A stretch of DNA of 64,000 nt. Origin: Candidatus Gastranaerophilales bacterium. GTDB taxonomy: Bacteria; Cyanobacteriota; Vampirovibrionia; Gastranaerophilales; Gastranaerophilaceae. Within the stretch, counting starts at the first letter, position 1. The number at the start of each line of letters is the position of its first letter. This document shows positions 33,802-43,343 of the stretch, piece by piece. Location of the stretch: the NCBI GenBank assembly GCA_944323655.1, contig CALUTL010000003.1, positions 1-64,000 on the forward strand, in the 5' to 3' direction. The translations under genes and the position numbers were made by a program. Below the pieces are notes generated by a model, which saw nothing but the letters and a program-made list of their open reading frames with translations, ran no database searches and was not told where the DNA came from.

Positions 33802-33830
33802 ATTATAATAGTAATTTTAGATATTGACAA
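33802..33830 (-). promoter_or_regulatory. Sigma-70-type promoter of the TPR/GHL10/comEC operon
   Basis: On the minus strand TTGTCA (33825-33830) and TATAAT (33802-33807) are separated by 17 bases and end 22 bases before the first gene's ATG at 33779. No other promoter-like sequence is evident down to comEC. Confidence 0.65.
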
Positions 33831-33866
33831 ATGTATTATAATTTCTTTACACAAAAAAAGAATGGA

Positions 33867-34922
33867 TTATTTGTATGATTTTCTTATAATTTCTTCTAAT
33901 TTATCAATAAGTTTTTCTTCAGGAACTTTAGCTACAATTTCGCCTTTTTTAAACACAAGCCCTTCTCCGACTCCGCCTGCTATGCCAAAATCGGCGTGCT
34001 TTGCTTCGCCAGGCCCGTTTACGGCACAACCCATGGTTGCTATCGTTATCGGAGCTTCTATATCCTTAAACCTTTCCTCAACCTGCTTTGCTAAAGAAAT
34101 TAAATCAATTCTTGTACGCCCGCATGTAGGACAGGATACGAAGTTTACTCCTTTTTGCCGTAAATTTAAACCTTTTAAAATATCAAATCCAGCACTTACT
34201 TCTTCAACCGGATTTTCGGTCAGGGAAACTCTTATTGTGTCACCTATTCCTTCAGCAAGCAATGTGCCTAATCCGATTGAAGATTTTATCAAACCTTGCC
34301 TCATTGTACCGGCCTCTGTTACCCCAAGATGCAGCGGGTATGGAATTTTTTCCGCAATCGAACGATAAGCTTCTATTGTCGTCATTACATCAGACGATTT
34401 TAGAGAAACTTTTATCAAATCAAAATCCAAATCCTCAAGAATTTTAATATGCCCTAATGCACTTTTAACCATTTTTTCTGATAAGGAAATTTCTTCATCT
34501 TGCAAATCTTTTTCAAGAGATCCCCCGTTTACCCCAATTCTTATCGGAGTTTGATTAATTTTTGCCAATTTTACAACTTTTTCGACATTTTCACGCTTGC
34601 CGATATTTCCGGGGTTGAGCCTTAGAGCGTGAATTCCGCCGTTCAAACATTCCAGTGCAAGCTTGTAGTCAAAATGAATATCAGCAACTAACGGAACGGG
34701 AGTTTTCTTAACAATTTCTTTTATTGCGAAAGCCGCATCCTCGTTTAAAACAGCAAGACGAACTATTTCACACCCCTTATCCGCCAGCTCGTTAATCTGT
34801 CTTAAAGTCGCTTCAACATCACGAGTATCGGTGTTGCACATAGATTGAACACTAATTGGTGCATCCCCGCCTATTTTTACATTCCCGATTGATATTTGTT
34901 TTGATTTGCGTCTTTTAATCAT
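33867..34922 (-). CDS. ispG: IspG (GcpE), HMB-PP synthase
   Basis: IspG reductively opens MEcPP to HMBPP in the MEP isoprenoid pathway using a 4Fe-4S cluster. The 351-residue product starts at MIKRRKSKQISIGNVKIGG; the frame stays open further upstream, but that extension runs across the divergent gene. Landmarks: PISVQSMCNTDTRDVEATL, VADIHFDYKLAL, LRLNPGNIG and the cluster ligands SCPTCGRTRIDL and GCAVNGPGEA. Length fits the compact bacterial form. Confidence 0.95.
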   Translation of the reverse strand: MIKRRKSKQISIGNVKIGGDAPISVQSMCNTDTRDVEATLRQINELADKGCEIVRLAVLNEDAAFAIKEIVKKTPVPLVADIHFDYKLALECLNGGIHALRLNPGNIGKRENVEKVVKLAKINQTPIRIGVNGGSLEKDLQDEEISLSEKMVKSALGHIKILEDLDFDLIKVSLKSSDVMTTIEAYRSIAEKIPYPLHLGVTEAGTMRQGLIKSSIGLGTLLAEGIGDTIRVSLTENPVEEVSAGFDILKGLNLRQKGVNFVSCPTCGRTRIDLISLAKQVEERFKDIEAPITIATMGCAVNGPGEAKHADFGIAGGVGEGLVFKKGEIVAKVPEEKLIDKLEEIIRKSYK

Positions 34923-34971
34923 ATTTTCATGGTAGCATAAAGAAAAAACTTTAACAGAGGGAGAATTTTTT

Positions 34972-35706
34972 ATGAAAATTGCGGTAATTTCCGATATCCA
35001 CGCTAATTTAATTGCACTTAATACGGTTTTAGAAGATATAAAAGAACAAAACTGTGACAAAATCTTTTGCCTTGGCGACCTTGCAATGGCAGGGCCGCAA
35101 CCCGTTGAAACAGTTGATTTTATCATAAAACAAACCGATTGGACGATTATTCAGGGAAATACCGACAAGCTTATCGTTGATTATTCTTCTGAACTTTTTG
35201 AAAATATGATGAATACATTTCCGCTTATGGCAAAAGCGCTTAGAGAAGATGTTAAAGTTTTAAGAGAAGACCAAAAAGAATTTTTAAGAAAGCTTCCGCC
35301 CCAAAAAGAACTTGAAATTGAGGGAGTAAAAATTCTTCTCGTACACGGTTCTCCAAGACGCAACAACGAGGATATTCTGCCAAATCTTCCAATTGAACAG
35401 GTTGAGGAAATAATTGACGGGGTAAATGCGGATTTAATCCTTTGCGGACACACCCACATGCCGGCAGGATACCAGACAAACACAAAACAAACAGTAATCA
35501 ATGACGGAAGTGTCGGACGTCCGATGACAGAAGATTTAAAGGCTTGTTATTTAATTTTGGATATAAATAACGGCTCATTCACTGCAGAGCATAGACTTCT
35601 TGATTATACAAGAGAAAAAGCTGCCGAGATTATGAAGGAAAGAAATTTTGACGGATCAGAAGGAATTGCAAATATGCTCATCAAACCTTCTCCAAGACAC
35701 GCTTAA
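34972..35706 (+). CDS. YfcE/MJ0936-type metallophosphoesterase
   Basis: The 244-residue product has the calcineurin-like metal motifs: AVISDIHANL (D-x-H, about 5-10), CLGDLAMAGP (G-D-x-x), IIQGNTD (G-N-x-D), LLVHGSPR (G/H) and ILCGHTHMP (G-H-T-H). DUF2437/MPPE-type members cleave phosphodiesters in vitro; the natural substrate is unknown. AGAGGGAGAA precedes ATG. It is divergent from ispG and abuts the 702-residue gene tail to tail. Confidence 0.85.
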   Translation: MKIAVISDIHANLIALNTVLEDIKEQNCDKIFCLGDLAMAGPQPVETVDFIIKQTDWTIIQGNTDKLIVDYSSELFENMMNTFPLMAKALREDVKVLREDQKEFLRKLPPQKELEIEGVKILLVHGSPRRNNEDILPNLPIEQVEEIIDGVNADLILCGHTHMPAGYQTNTKQTVINDGSVGRPMTEDLKACYLILDINNGSFTAEHRLLDYTREKAAEIMKERNFDGSEGIANMLIKPSPRHA

Positions 35707-37815
35707 TCAGGCATTTACAAGATAACTTCTTGTCCTCGGGAAATACCTTTCAAGATATTCGGTTCTTGTACTGAGTATTTTGCAGGTATGAGGGCTTTTG
35801 TTTGAGGCAAGAAGCTCTGCTACTGTTTCCCGAAAACTTTGTTTTGAAGTATCTAAATAAGAATGGTTAATGAAATAATCTACGTATTGCCTTTGTGTTT
35901 GAGGAAATTCTTTCATAAACATATTTAATTCCTGCGAATAAACTTTCCTAAAATCGTCTGCTGTTGAGTAAATCCCCTGACAAGCCATATCTTTAGCGGG
36001 AGCAGTACCGAAAAGGTCATCAATATGCCCCATTTCATGCCTGAATTTAAATATATCATCTCCGGTAGAAACTTTACCTGCATGACAATCTGCAAATGCA
36101 TCAATATCAATAGGATTAAATTCAAGAGTCTTAAGCTTTTTGCTTATTACCTGCAATTCGTCAGCAGAGCATTCTTTAAGCATATTTTTCAATTTCAAAG
36201 CATTTTCCGGTGTATTGTTTGCGTCAATCAAGGATTTTAAATCAATTACGCAATCGGTTTCGCCTTTTGCATTCAAAACCCTAATTTCATCAGTAGAATA
36301 TAAAACTTTATATTTTTCACCGTTTACAACGGATTCCGCTTCATTTGCAGAAAGCATTTTATGTTTGATGTTACGCTTTGAAAGCACCTTGCCGTCTTTT
36401 GAAATGTTCAATCGCATTGTCCAACTTCCGTCAGGAAGTCTTTTGTAATTTTGCTTGGTAATTGTTCCATCCAGTGATTCAAGGTTCTTTTTGACACTCA
36501 AAACACCTTTTTTACTCTTTTTGACATCAATAATCGGCTTAACTGTTCCATCCGGCATAACAGCTTTCCAGTTATGAAGCCCTTCAACTTTTGACGGAGT
36601 TAAGTATTCCGTTCTAAGAAGGTTTCCGTTTTTATCCCGTATTTTTCTTGTTTCGGAAACTGTTTCCATAAATTTCTCAAGTAAAGGTGCAATCTCTTTT
36701 CGCGGAACAGCATGTGCTTCCATAACAACCTCAAAATCATTTCCGATTATTTTTACCTGATTGGGTTTGCCTTGAAGCGGCAACACTCTATCTGTAGATA
36801 TCAAATTCATTTTATTGTCAAAAGTTTTTATCAAAACCTCTTTATCATTTGCCTTGCTCCATTCCAGCAACCTAAATTTATCAGCCTCATAAACATCCTT
36901 TTCCACGAAGAATGCAACATCGCCTTTATGCGATTTTTTGATTTTGTTAATTACTTTTGAAACATTATTAAGGTCAATATCTTTTACTTTGGCGATTTCA
37001 CAGATTGAATACCCGTTTAATCCGCTTGTTTTTGCTAACTTTACAAGTCCATTGATTTCTAAATTTTGCGTAATTGAAAGCTGAATTAGTTTTTCTCCGT
37101 CAAAAACATATTCATCCTTGAACACAAATGGACCTTCCGGTCTTTTGATATCAACAAGTTTTCTTAATCTTTGAATACTTTCTTCCTGCAAGTATGATGA
37201 AATTTGCTGCAGCTGTTCAAACGAAAATCTTCTAGGATTTGTTTCTCCGATTTTTGCAATATAAAATTCATCACCTTGTGTATATCGCATAAATTCCTTG
37301 AAGATTTTAAATCTGTCCTTTGAAAGTGAATTTGCGAACCCTAAAGAGTATTCCGGCAGACGAGAAAATTCTGCTACATCACTTAAATCTACATCTGCAC
37401 GTTCTGCAAACATTACAATCTCATTACATCTGCGGTCGGAATGAAATCCATTTAAATCCAACTTCGAAAGTTTGCCCACATTCACTTTTTTAATCTCTGA
37501 TCTTAGAGCTTCTTCCGTAAACTTTGGCGTGCCGTTTTCTAACTTTACCTGCTTTAATGCATCTATAACTCTTTCTTCAGGCGAAAGTTTATATATACCC
37601 CTGCGAGATTGTGAAAGTTCTTCAAAATAACCAGGTAATTTTATATCTTTTGTCTTTAAATAAGCTTTTAAATCCTTAATTTCCGACAACTTCGGCATTT
37701 TTAATGCTTTTTGCAACTCAAATGCACTTCCCCAATTAATCGAAACTTTGCCGCCTGTTTTTATATACTTGTAAGCTGCTTTTGTTAAATCAATAGCTAA
37801 ATCAACTTTCCCCAT
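35707..37815 (-). CDS. Predicted HExxH zinc-protease-like protein, 702 aa
   Basis: Most of the protein is unrecognised helical and beta-rich sequence. The C-terminal 120 residues carry KFRHEMGHIDDLFG (HExxH near 590) and, about 70 residues later, SFRETVAELLA, which could give the third metal ligand (E-x-x-x-E). This spacing is like gluzincins or anthrax-lethal-factor-type peptidases. There is no signal peptide. Residues 380-500 contain repeated short charged motifs (TEYLTPSKVEGLHNWKAVMP). It could act as an effector or toxin, but export and activity are unproven. Confidence 0.65.
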   Translation of the reverse strand: MGKVDLAIDLTKAAYKYIKTGGKVSINWGSAFELQKALKMPKLSEIKDLKAYLKTKDIKLPGYFEELSQSRRGIYKLSPEERVIDALKQVKLENGTPKFTEEALRSEIKKVNVGKLSKLDLNGFHSDRRCNEIVMFAERADVDLSDVAEFSRLPEYSLGFANSLSKDRFKIFKEFMRYTQGDEFYIAKIGETNPRRFSFEQLQQISSYLQEESIQRLRKLVDIKRPEGPFVFKDEYVFDGEKLIQLSITQNLEINGLVKLAKTSGLNGYSICEIAKVKDIDLNNVSKVINKIKKSHKGDVAFFVEKDVYEADKFRLLEWSKANDKEVLIKTFDNKMNLISTDRVLPLQGKPNQVKIIGNDFEVVMEAHAVPRKEIAPLLEKFMETVSETRKIRDKNGNLLRTEYLTPSKVEGLHNWKAVMPDGTVKPIIDVKKSKKGVLSVKKNLESLDGTITKQNYKRLPDGSWTMRLNISKDGKVLSKRNIKHKMLSANEAESVVNGEKYKVLYSTDEIRVLNAKGETDCVIDLKSLIDANNTPENALKLKNMLKECSADELQVISKKLKTLEFNPIDIDAFADCHAGKVSTGDDIFKFRHEMGHIDDLFGTAPAKDMACQGIYSTADDFRKVYSQELNMFMKEFPQTQRQYVDYFINHSYLDTSKQSFRETVAELLASNKSPHTCKILSTRTEYLERYFPRTRSYLVNA

Positions 37816-37960
37816 GAATTTCCTTTCTTTTATCCCCTATGGTTATATAAAGTCTTTTTATCTTTAAAAATTGCGTTTTTTGTAAAACTTGTTACTTTCA
37901 ACTTGATTTTTGCACTTTTATTTGTTTGTGCTAAAATCAAATGGAAAATGGAAAAAGGTT

Positions 37961-38968
37961 ATGGATATTGATAAAAAGAAATTAATAGCTTATATAAAAA
38001 GATTAAGCGAGCCGAAAATTCTTGTAGTAGGAGATCTTGCAATTGATGAAATGATTTACGGAGATGCCGAAAGAATTTCTCGTGAAGCTCCGGTGTTAAT
38101 TTTACAGCACTCAAGAACTAACTTAATCTTAGGTGCTGCTTCTAACGCAGCGCATAACGCTTCCACACTGAACAACGGTAAAGTCGAAGTTATCGGAGTC
38201 TGCGGTGATGATTATCAGGCAGGACAGCTCGATGAAGCTTTCAAGAAAGCTAACATCAGTACGAAATTTATGGTAAAAGATCCTTACCGTAAAACAACCA
38301 CTAAAACCAGAATTTCAGGAAGTATTTCAACTTCTATTACTCAACAAATAGTTAGAATTGACCGCCAAACTAAAGACGAACTTTCTAAAGAAACCGAAGA
38401 TAAAGTTGTCGAAAATCTTAAAAAAGCAATCCCTAACGTCGATGCAGTAATTCTTTCCAACTACCACATCGGAACTTTGACAAAAAAAGTCATTGAAAAA
38501 ACTATTGAAATTGCAAATAAACATAAAAAAATCGTTGTAGTTGACGCTCAAAAAAGTCTAGAAACTTACAAGAATATAACTTCTATGACACCAAATCTTC
38601 CGGACACCCAAAAATCCGTAGGATTTGAATTGAATAACGAAGAAGATTTAAAAAAAGCAGGCGACAAATTATTAAGAGAAACTAAAGCAAAATCAATTTT
38701 GATTACCTGCGGAGCAGACGGAATGTTTGTTACTGAACCAAACAAAAAATACACTAAAATTCCGGTATTTAATAAATCAGAAGTATTTGACGTTACAGGT
38801 GCCGGAGATACGGTTACCGCTATTTATACACTTGCTCTTGCAACAGGTGCCGACAGCGTCTATGCAGCTTTAATCGGAAATATCGCCGCAAGCCTTGTTG
38901 TTAAACAATTTGGATGCGCTACAACTACAATCAGCGAACTTCTTTGCGCTGTCGAAAATATTTTATAG
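37961..38968 (+). CDS. D-glycero-beta-D-manno-heptose-7-phosphate kinase (RfaE1/HldE-N type)
   Basis: The 335-residue PfkB-type sugar kinase has the heptose-kinase pattern: ILVVGDLAIDEMIYGDAERI (near 20) and SREAPV, GAASNAAHNAS, VIGVCGDD, RKTTTKTRI, VDAQKS and the catalytic VTGAGDTVTA near 285. It probably makes heptose-1,7-bisphosphate for ADP-heptose and LPS core. The adenylyltransferase half of HldE is absent. The start is ATG 37961 behind AAAAAGG; an upstream in-frame ATG at 37910 is unlikely. Confidence 0.85.
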   Translation: MDIDKKKLIAYIKRLSEPKILVVGDLAIDEMIYGDAERISREAPVLILQHSRTNLILGAASNAAHNASTLNNGKVEVIGVCGDDYQAGQLDEAFKKANISTKFMVKDPYRKTTTKTRISGSISTSITQQIVRIDRQTKDELSKETEDKVVENLKKAIPNVDAVILSNYHIGTLTKKVIEKTIEIANKHKKIVVVDAQKSLETYKNITSMTPNLPDTQKSVGFELNNEEDLKKAGDKLLRETKAKSILITCGADGMFVTEPNKKYTKIPVFNKSEVFDVTGAGDTVTAIYTLALATGADSVYAALIGNIAASLVVKQFGCATTTISELLCAVENIL

Positions 38969-38978
38969 GAGAATTTTT

Positions 38979-39554
38979 ATGGAAAACTTTTTAAATACCC
39001 TAAAAAAAATCAGAATAGTTGATTATATCATTATCGTTGGAATAATTATTGCGGCTTGCGTCGGCCTTTTAACCTACAAAGGTTTACACAAAACTGCCGA
39101 CAAAAGTGTTGATGCGGTTTCTCAAATTAAATTCGACGTATTTATCAGAGGAATAACCTACACAGGCTCAGAACTTCCGATAAAAGCCAATGAAAAAACC
39201 TTTATAAGTATCAGGAATGTTCCGTATTCAGACCTTATGATTACAAGCGTAAAAGCCGATAAACGAAAAATCGTTCTTCCTGTTTTGAATACCAAAAACA
39301 CCAAGACTGTTATAGTTGTTGAAGATGTATCTCAGCCAAATGTTTACGATGCAGTTGTAACATTGGAAGATACCGCTAAAATCACAAAAGACGGCGCTGT
39401 TGTCGGTGGTAATAAAATTAAAATCGGACTTCCGATTACTTTAGAAGGTGCCGATTACAGACTTAACGGTACTGTATCAAACATCCAGCTTACACACGGT
39501 ACCGATGAAGCAGTTAATGACCAACAGTTGAGCGCAGTGGAAAATGTTCAATAA
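38979..39554 (+). CDS. DUF4330-like membrane-anchored protein
   Basis: The 191-residue product begins at ATG 38979 behind AGGAG, 10 bases after the kinase. One N-terminal membrane helix (VDYIIIVGIIIAACVGLLTY) precedes a beta-rich outer domain containing KFDVFIRGITYTGSELP and LPITLEGADYRLNGTVS, the pattern of DUF4330 proteins. These are common in Firmicutes and cyanobacteria and lie near polysaccharide genes. It overlaps the ligase-like gene by 11 bases. Confidence 0.75.
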   Translation: MENFLNTLKKIRIVDYIIIVGIIIAACVGLLTYKGLHKTADKSVDAVSQIKFDVFIRGITYTGSELPIKANEKTFISIRNVPYSDLMITSVKADKRKIVLPVLNTKNTKTVIVVEDVSQPNVYDAVVTLEDTAKITKDGAVVGGNKIKIGLPITLEGADYRLNGTVSNIQLTHGTDEAVNDQQLSAVENVQ

Positions 39555-40860
39555 GCTATTCAATTTTACTCAAAATCATACTCAAATTCTTTATAATAAC
39601 AGCTTTTTACTTCAAAATATTGATAAGTTTATTTATTTATCAATACTTGCAGTGTTTGCGGCATCAACAATATTTCCGTCGGATTACATCGGGATTATCG
39701 CTGTTTTTACAACCTTAATGACTATTGCAAAACTCCTCCTTGTTAAAGGCGAAAAACTTGAGGCGACAAGAGCAGAAATCTGGCTTTTGGCTTATTTTAT
39801 GATTGTAATTATTAGTCTTGCGGGATCAAGCTTATTTTTTCTAAGCCTTAAAGGATTTTTGAAAACATTGATTTATATGGGATTTTATCTTTCTATTGCA
39901 CATTTTTTAAGAAATAACAAAGATAAAATTTTTCCGATATTCCTGACAATCGGACTTTGCGTAAGCTTTGAAGGGATAATGGGATTTTTACAAAACTTTG
40001 CTCACGTTGAAGAAATTTCAACCTGGCAGGATGTTTCTAAATTAAATCCCGAAGAAGTGATGACAAGGGTTTACGGAACTTTAAAACCTTATAACCCGAA
40101 TTTGCTCGGCGGATATTTTGTTGCGGGGATTCCTACTCTTTATGCGGTTGTTGCAGCTTTATTTACGGATAAAAAATACAAGTTAGCAGCTATCGGAGGA
40201 ATCTGTGCGGCTATATCAAGTGCGGCTTTGTTTCTTACAGGCTGCCGAGGTTCGTATATCGGCATGATGGTTATTCTTGGCGGAACTTTTTTGGTATCTG
40301 CAAAATACCTCTGGCACAGCTATAAGGCTATCTACATTTCAATTGTTGCAGGTTGTGCGGCTCTTTTGACTTCTGCTATTTTACTGTCAGCTTCTCTTAG
40401 AGCCAGAATTTTGTCTATTTTTGCTATGAGGCAGGATTCCTCAAATTCTTTCAGGTTTAACGTTTATCAGTCTTCTTTTAATATGTTTAAAGAAAATTGG
40501 CTTTTAGGCATTGGGTGCGGAAATAAAAATTTTAGAGAAATTTACGGAATTTACATGAGAACGGGTTTTGATGCCCTTTCGGCTTACAATATTTTCCTCG
40601 AAATTGCTGTTGAAAGCGGAATTTTTGCGCTTTTCGCATTCTTAGGATTTATAATCACAACTCTTAAAGACGGTATAAATATACTTTTAAAATCAAATGA
40701 TACAAAACAAGTTATATTTTTATCCGCCGCCGTAATCTCAATTTGTGCCGTTATGGTTCACGGACTTGTTGATACTGTATTCTTCAGACCGCAATTACAA
40801 TTCATTTTCTGGACTATGGTTGCGGTTATTTCAGCTTATAAAAAAACTGCTGAATCTTAA
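39544..40860 (+). CDS. O-antigen ligase/IctB-family membrane protein
   Basis: The 438-residue product has about 11 membrane helices and a Wzy_C-type core: TRVYGTLKPYNPNLLGGYFV near 180, FLTGCRGSYIGMMVILGGTF near 235 and, in the large outer loop, NWLLGIGCGNKNFREIYG. The NPNLLGGY region resembles IctB proteins of cyanobacteria, which were once proposed as bicarbonate transporters but belong to the O-antigen ligase/polymerase superfamily. Co-transcribed with a heptose kinase and DUF4330 gene, so a role in surface glycan assembly is more likely. Confidence 0.8.
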   Translation: MFNKLFNFTQNHTQILYNNSFLLQNIDKFIYLSILAVFAASTIFPSDYIGIIAVFTTLMTIAKLLLVKGEKLEATRAEIWLLAYFMIVIISLAGSSLFFLSLKGFLKTLIYMGFYLSIAHFLRNNKDKIFPIFLTIGLCVSFEGIMGFLQNFAHVEEISTWQDVSKLNPEEVMTRVYGTLKPYNPNLLGGYFVAGIPTLYAVVAALFTDKKYKLAAIGGICAAISSAALFLTGCRGSYIGMMVILGGTFLVSAKYLWHSYKAIYISIVAGCAALLTSAILLSASLRARILSIFAMRQDSSNSFRFNVYQSSFNMFKENWLLGIGCGNKNFREIYGIYMRTGFDALSAYNIFLEIAVESGIFALFAFLGFIITTLKDGINILLKSNDTKQVIFLSAAVISICAVMVHGLVDTVFFRPQLQFIFWTMVAVISAYKKTAES

Positions 40861-40998
40861 AAGGAACTGAAGTTCTTTTATTTTGTTGAAAATTGTCTTG
40901 CACCAAAAAAAAAATACATAAAGCTTATTAAGTTTATGTAAAGGCGCATATTAATTGTGGTAAACTTATATTGTGGATATATTAAGAAGGAGGTCATA

Positions 40999-42123
40999 AT
41001 GATACCTATATTAGATTCAAAACGCCAGTATGCTACTATTGGCAATGAAGTAGAAAAAGCTGTATGTGATGTTTTGCGCTCAGGTTCATATATTTTAGGC
41101 GCTAATTGCAAAGCTTTTGAACAAGAAATGGCTGATTTTATCGGCTGCAAATATACTGTTGGTCTTAATTCAGGAACTGATGCTCTTCATTTAGCCCTAA
41201 GAGCTCTTGATATCGGCGCAGGTGATGAGGTTATTACAGTTGCATTTACTTTCGTTGCTACTACTGAAGCTATCGGAATCGTTGGTGCTAAACCTGTTTT
41301 TGTTGATATTGATCCTGATACTTTCAATATTGATGCATCTAAAATTGAAGCTGCAATTACTCCAAGAACCAAAGCTATTATTCCGGTTCACCTTTACGGT
41401 CAACCTTGCGATATGGATGTCATTATGGATGTCGCAAAACGCCACAATCTACGTGTAATTGAAGATTGCTGCCAAGCTATCGGTGCTTTATACAAAGGCA
41501 AAATGGTTGGTACTTTCGGCGATTTCGGATGCTTAAGCTTCTATCCGACTAAAAACTTAGGCGGAATGGGCGACGGCGGTTTGATTATGACAAACGACGA
41601 AAAACTTCGTGACAGGGTTGTTGCCCTCAGAAACCACGGCGGTGCTATCCGTTACCACCACGATGAAATAGGTGTTAACAGCAGATTGGACGAAATTCAG
41701 GCTGCTATTTTGAGAGTTAAGCTTCCTCACGTTAATAACTGGAATAAACTCAGACGTGAACACGCTTATTATTACAATGAACTCTTCAAAGATTGCAAAG
41801 ATGTTCAAACTCCTGTTGAATTAAAAGATACTTACTGTGTTTACCATCAATATACCGTTAAAATTCCAAACCGTGACGCAGTTCATAAATTACTTCAGGA
41901 AAACGGAGTCGGTGCTATGCTTTATTATCCGATACCTTTGCACCTGCAAAAAGTTCATGAATATTTAGGTGTCGGAAAAGGTTCTCTTCCTTACACCGAA
42001 AAAGATACTGAATTAGTTATCTCGCTTCCGATGTTCCCTGAACTTACTAAAGAAGAACAGCAGACTGTTGCTAAAACTCTTATTGAATGTATTGAAAAAT
42101 CTAAATCTGCTGTCGGTGTATAA
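40999..42123 (+). CDS. DegT/DnrJ/EryC1/StrS aminotransferase
   Basis: The 374-residue product is a PLP-dependent sugar aminotransferase: IPILDSKRQYATIG at the N-terminus, VGLNSGTDALHLALRAL near 54, DEVITVAFTFVATTEAI, VHLYGQPCDMD, EDCCQAIGALYKGK, the PLP-lysine motif SFYPTKNLGGMGDGG (Lys near 186) and NSRLDEIQAAIL. It should transfer an amino group to a keto-sugar nucleotide for a surface glycan. GAAGGAGG lies before ATG 40999. It ends at a strong terminator. Confidence 0.9.
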   Translation: MIPILDSKRQYATIGNEVEKAVCDVLRSGSYILGANCKAFEQEMADFIGCKYTVGLNSGTDALHLALRALDIGAGDEVITVAFTFVATTEAIGIVGAKPVFVDIDPDTFNIDASKIEAAITPRTKAIIPVHLYGQPCDMDVIMDVAKRHNLRVIEDCCQAIGALYKGKMVGTFGDFGCLSFYPTKNLGGMGDGGLIMTNDEKLRDRVVALRNHGGAIRYHHDEIGVNSRLDEIQAAILRVKLPHVNNWNKLRREHAYYYNELFKDCKDVQTPVELKDTYCVYHQYTVKIPNRDAVHKLLQENGVGAMLYYPIPLHLQKVHEYLGVGKGSLPYTEKDTELVISLPMFPELTKEEQQTVAKTLIECIEKSKSAVGV

Positions 42124-42137
42124 CTTTACTTGACATA

Positions 42138-42173
42138 AAGAAGCCCGCTTTTTAAATAAAAGGCGGGCTTCTT
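42138..42173. terminator. Bidirectional rho-independent terminator
   Basis: AAGAAGCCCGC (42138-42148) pairs perfectly with GCGGGCTTCTT (42163-42173), with additional T/A pairs inside. It serves the aminotransferase gene and probably the convergent hydrolase gene. Confidence 0.9.
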
Positions 42174-42209
42174 CTAACTTTATTAATTATCTTTAGATTA
42201 TTATTCAAA

Positions 42210-43343
42210 TTAATTATCTGTTTTATTTTTATTTGCTGACATTTTATCTAAAACAACTCCGCCCAATCCTATCAATGCAAGTACTGCCGCTACCATTCCC
42301 AGAATCTTTATTATCGGAGTTTTTTGAACCTCCTTAGATTGATGAATTGTCCAATCTTTTTTGAAAAATAAATTATCTGCGTTTTTGTAAAATATTTTAT
42401 CTATCAATTCGTCAGCCTGTTCTTTGAAGTTTTCTTTAATTACGGTCTTCAAATCTCCAACTGTTTTTTCATAAGCCTGTTTTGGATTTAATCCGCCGGC
42501 CTGAGCTTCTCCGAAACATCCTAACGGGGCATCCGTTCCAAATAAAATTCTGTCCGTCGCATTTCTCTTCTGAAGCTCTTTTATTAATTTTACTATACTC
42601 GGTTTGTTTGTATTGCTTAGTCCGTCTTTTCCCCAATCAACCCAGGAAATATCCACGTAAAGCCGTGAATCCTGTTCATCTATTGATTTTAAAAGTTCAT
42701 CTATTGCGTTTTGATGAGATTTTGCATCTCCGGCACCCATATGCCCCATTATTACCGGAACATTCGGGAATTTTCTTGCCAGATTATGTATTGCTTCGGG
42801 AGATGAAATTTTATCTACTAATTTACCTTCTGAGTTAATCTGTACATCACAATGAAATAAGCAAGGCAGCTTATATCTGTCTGCTAAAAACATATATGAC
42901 CAATATAGTTCACTGTCGGCTTGCGTTAAAAAACTCCTCGGATGAAATTTTAACCCTATGAATTTGTCCGGATGCTCTTGCAGCAGATTATTTATCTTTA
43001 CTGCATTTCCTTCTGTTTTTGACGGCTGACAAGCCGCTAAAGCATAGTATTTAGGCTCGTTTTCACAAATTGATAAAAGCTCCTTGTTTCCGGTAAATTC
43101 ATCCTTGCCTTCCCAATATAGCGCATCTAAATTCGAAATTATTGCCTTTTCTACTTCATCTTGCTGTATTTGCCCTTGTATATTTACATTTAAAGGAGAT
43201 TTTATAAATGTATCTATTGAACCTCTGTCAAAATGAAGCATGTCACTTCTGTTGCCATTTCTGGGCCAATTCCCCAAATGCATGTGGGAATCAATTATTG
43301 AACCGGTAAATACTATTTTTTTTTCGTAACTATTTAACTTCAT
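42210..43343 (-). CDS. Amidohydrolase-like protein with C-terminal membrane anchor
   Basis: The 377-residue product is a TIM-barrel amidohydrolase_2-type enzyme: IIDSHMHLGNW (H-x-H, about 16-22), GLKFHPRSF, LFHCDVQ, VPVIMGHMGAGDA and the ending RILFGTDAPLG (D near 270) with metal ligands in place. Unusually, a single C-terminal membrane helix (IIKILGMVAAVLALIGLGGV) and a short charged tail follow. VFTGS lies near the N-terminus. It overlaps the upstream 628-residue gene by 14 bases. Substrate unknown. Confidence 0.8.
   Translation of the reverse strand: MKLNSYEKKIVFTGSIIDSHMHLGNWPRNGNRSDMLHFDRGSIDTFIKSPLNVNIQGQIQQDEVEKAIISNLDALYWEGKDEFTGNKELLSICENEPKYYALAACQPSKTEGNAVKINNLLQEHPDKFIGLKFHPRSFLTQADSELYWSYMFLADRYKLPCLFHCDVQINSEGKLVDKISSPEAIHNLARKFPNVPVIMGHMGAGDAKSHQNAIDELLKSIDEQDSRLYVDISWVDWGKDGLSNTNKPSIVKLIKELQKRNATDRILFGTDAPLGCFGEAQAGGLNPKQAYEKTVGDLKTVIKENFKEQADELIDKIFYKNADNLFFKKDWTIHQSKEVQKTPIIKILGMVAAVLALIGLGGVVLDKMSANKNKTDN

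Noticed and set aside
34923-35126. Upstream extension of the ispG reading frame
   Set aside because: The 68 extra residues overlap the divergent phosphoesterase gene and do not match IspG; conserved sequence begins at the ATG ending at 34922.
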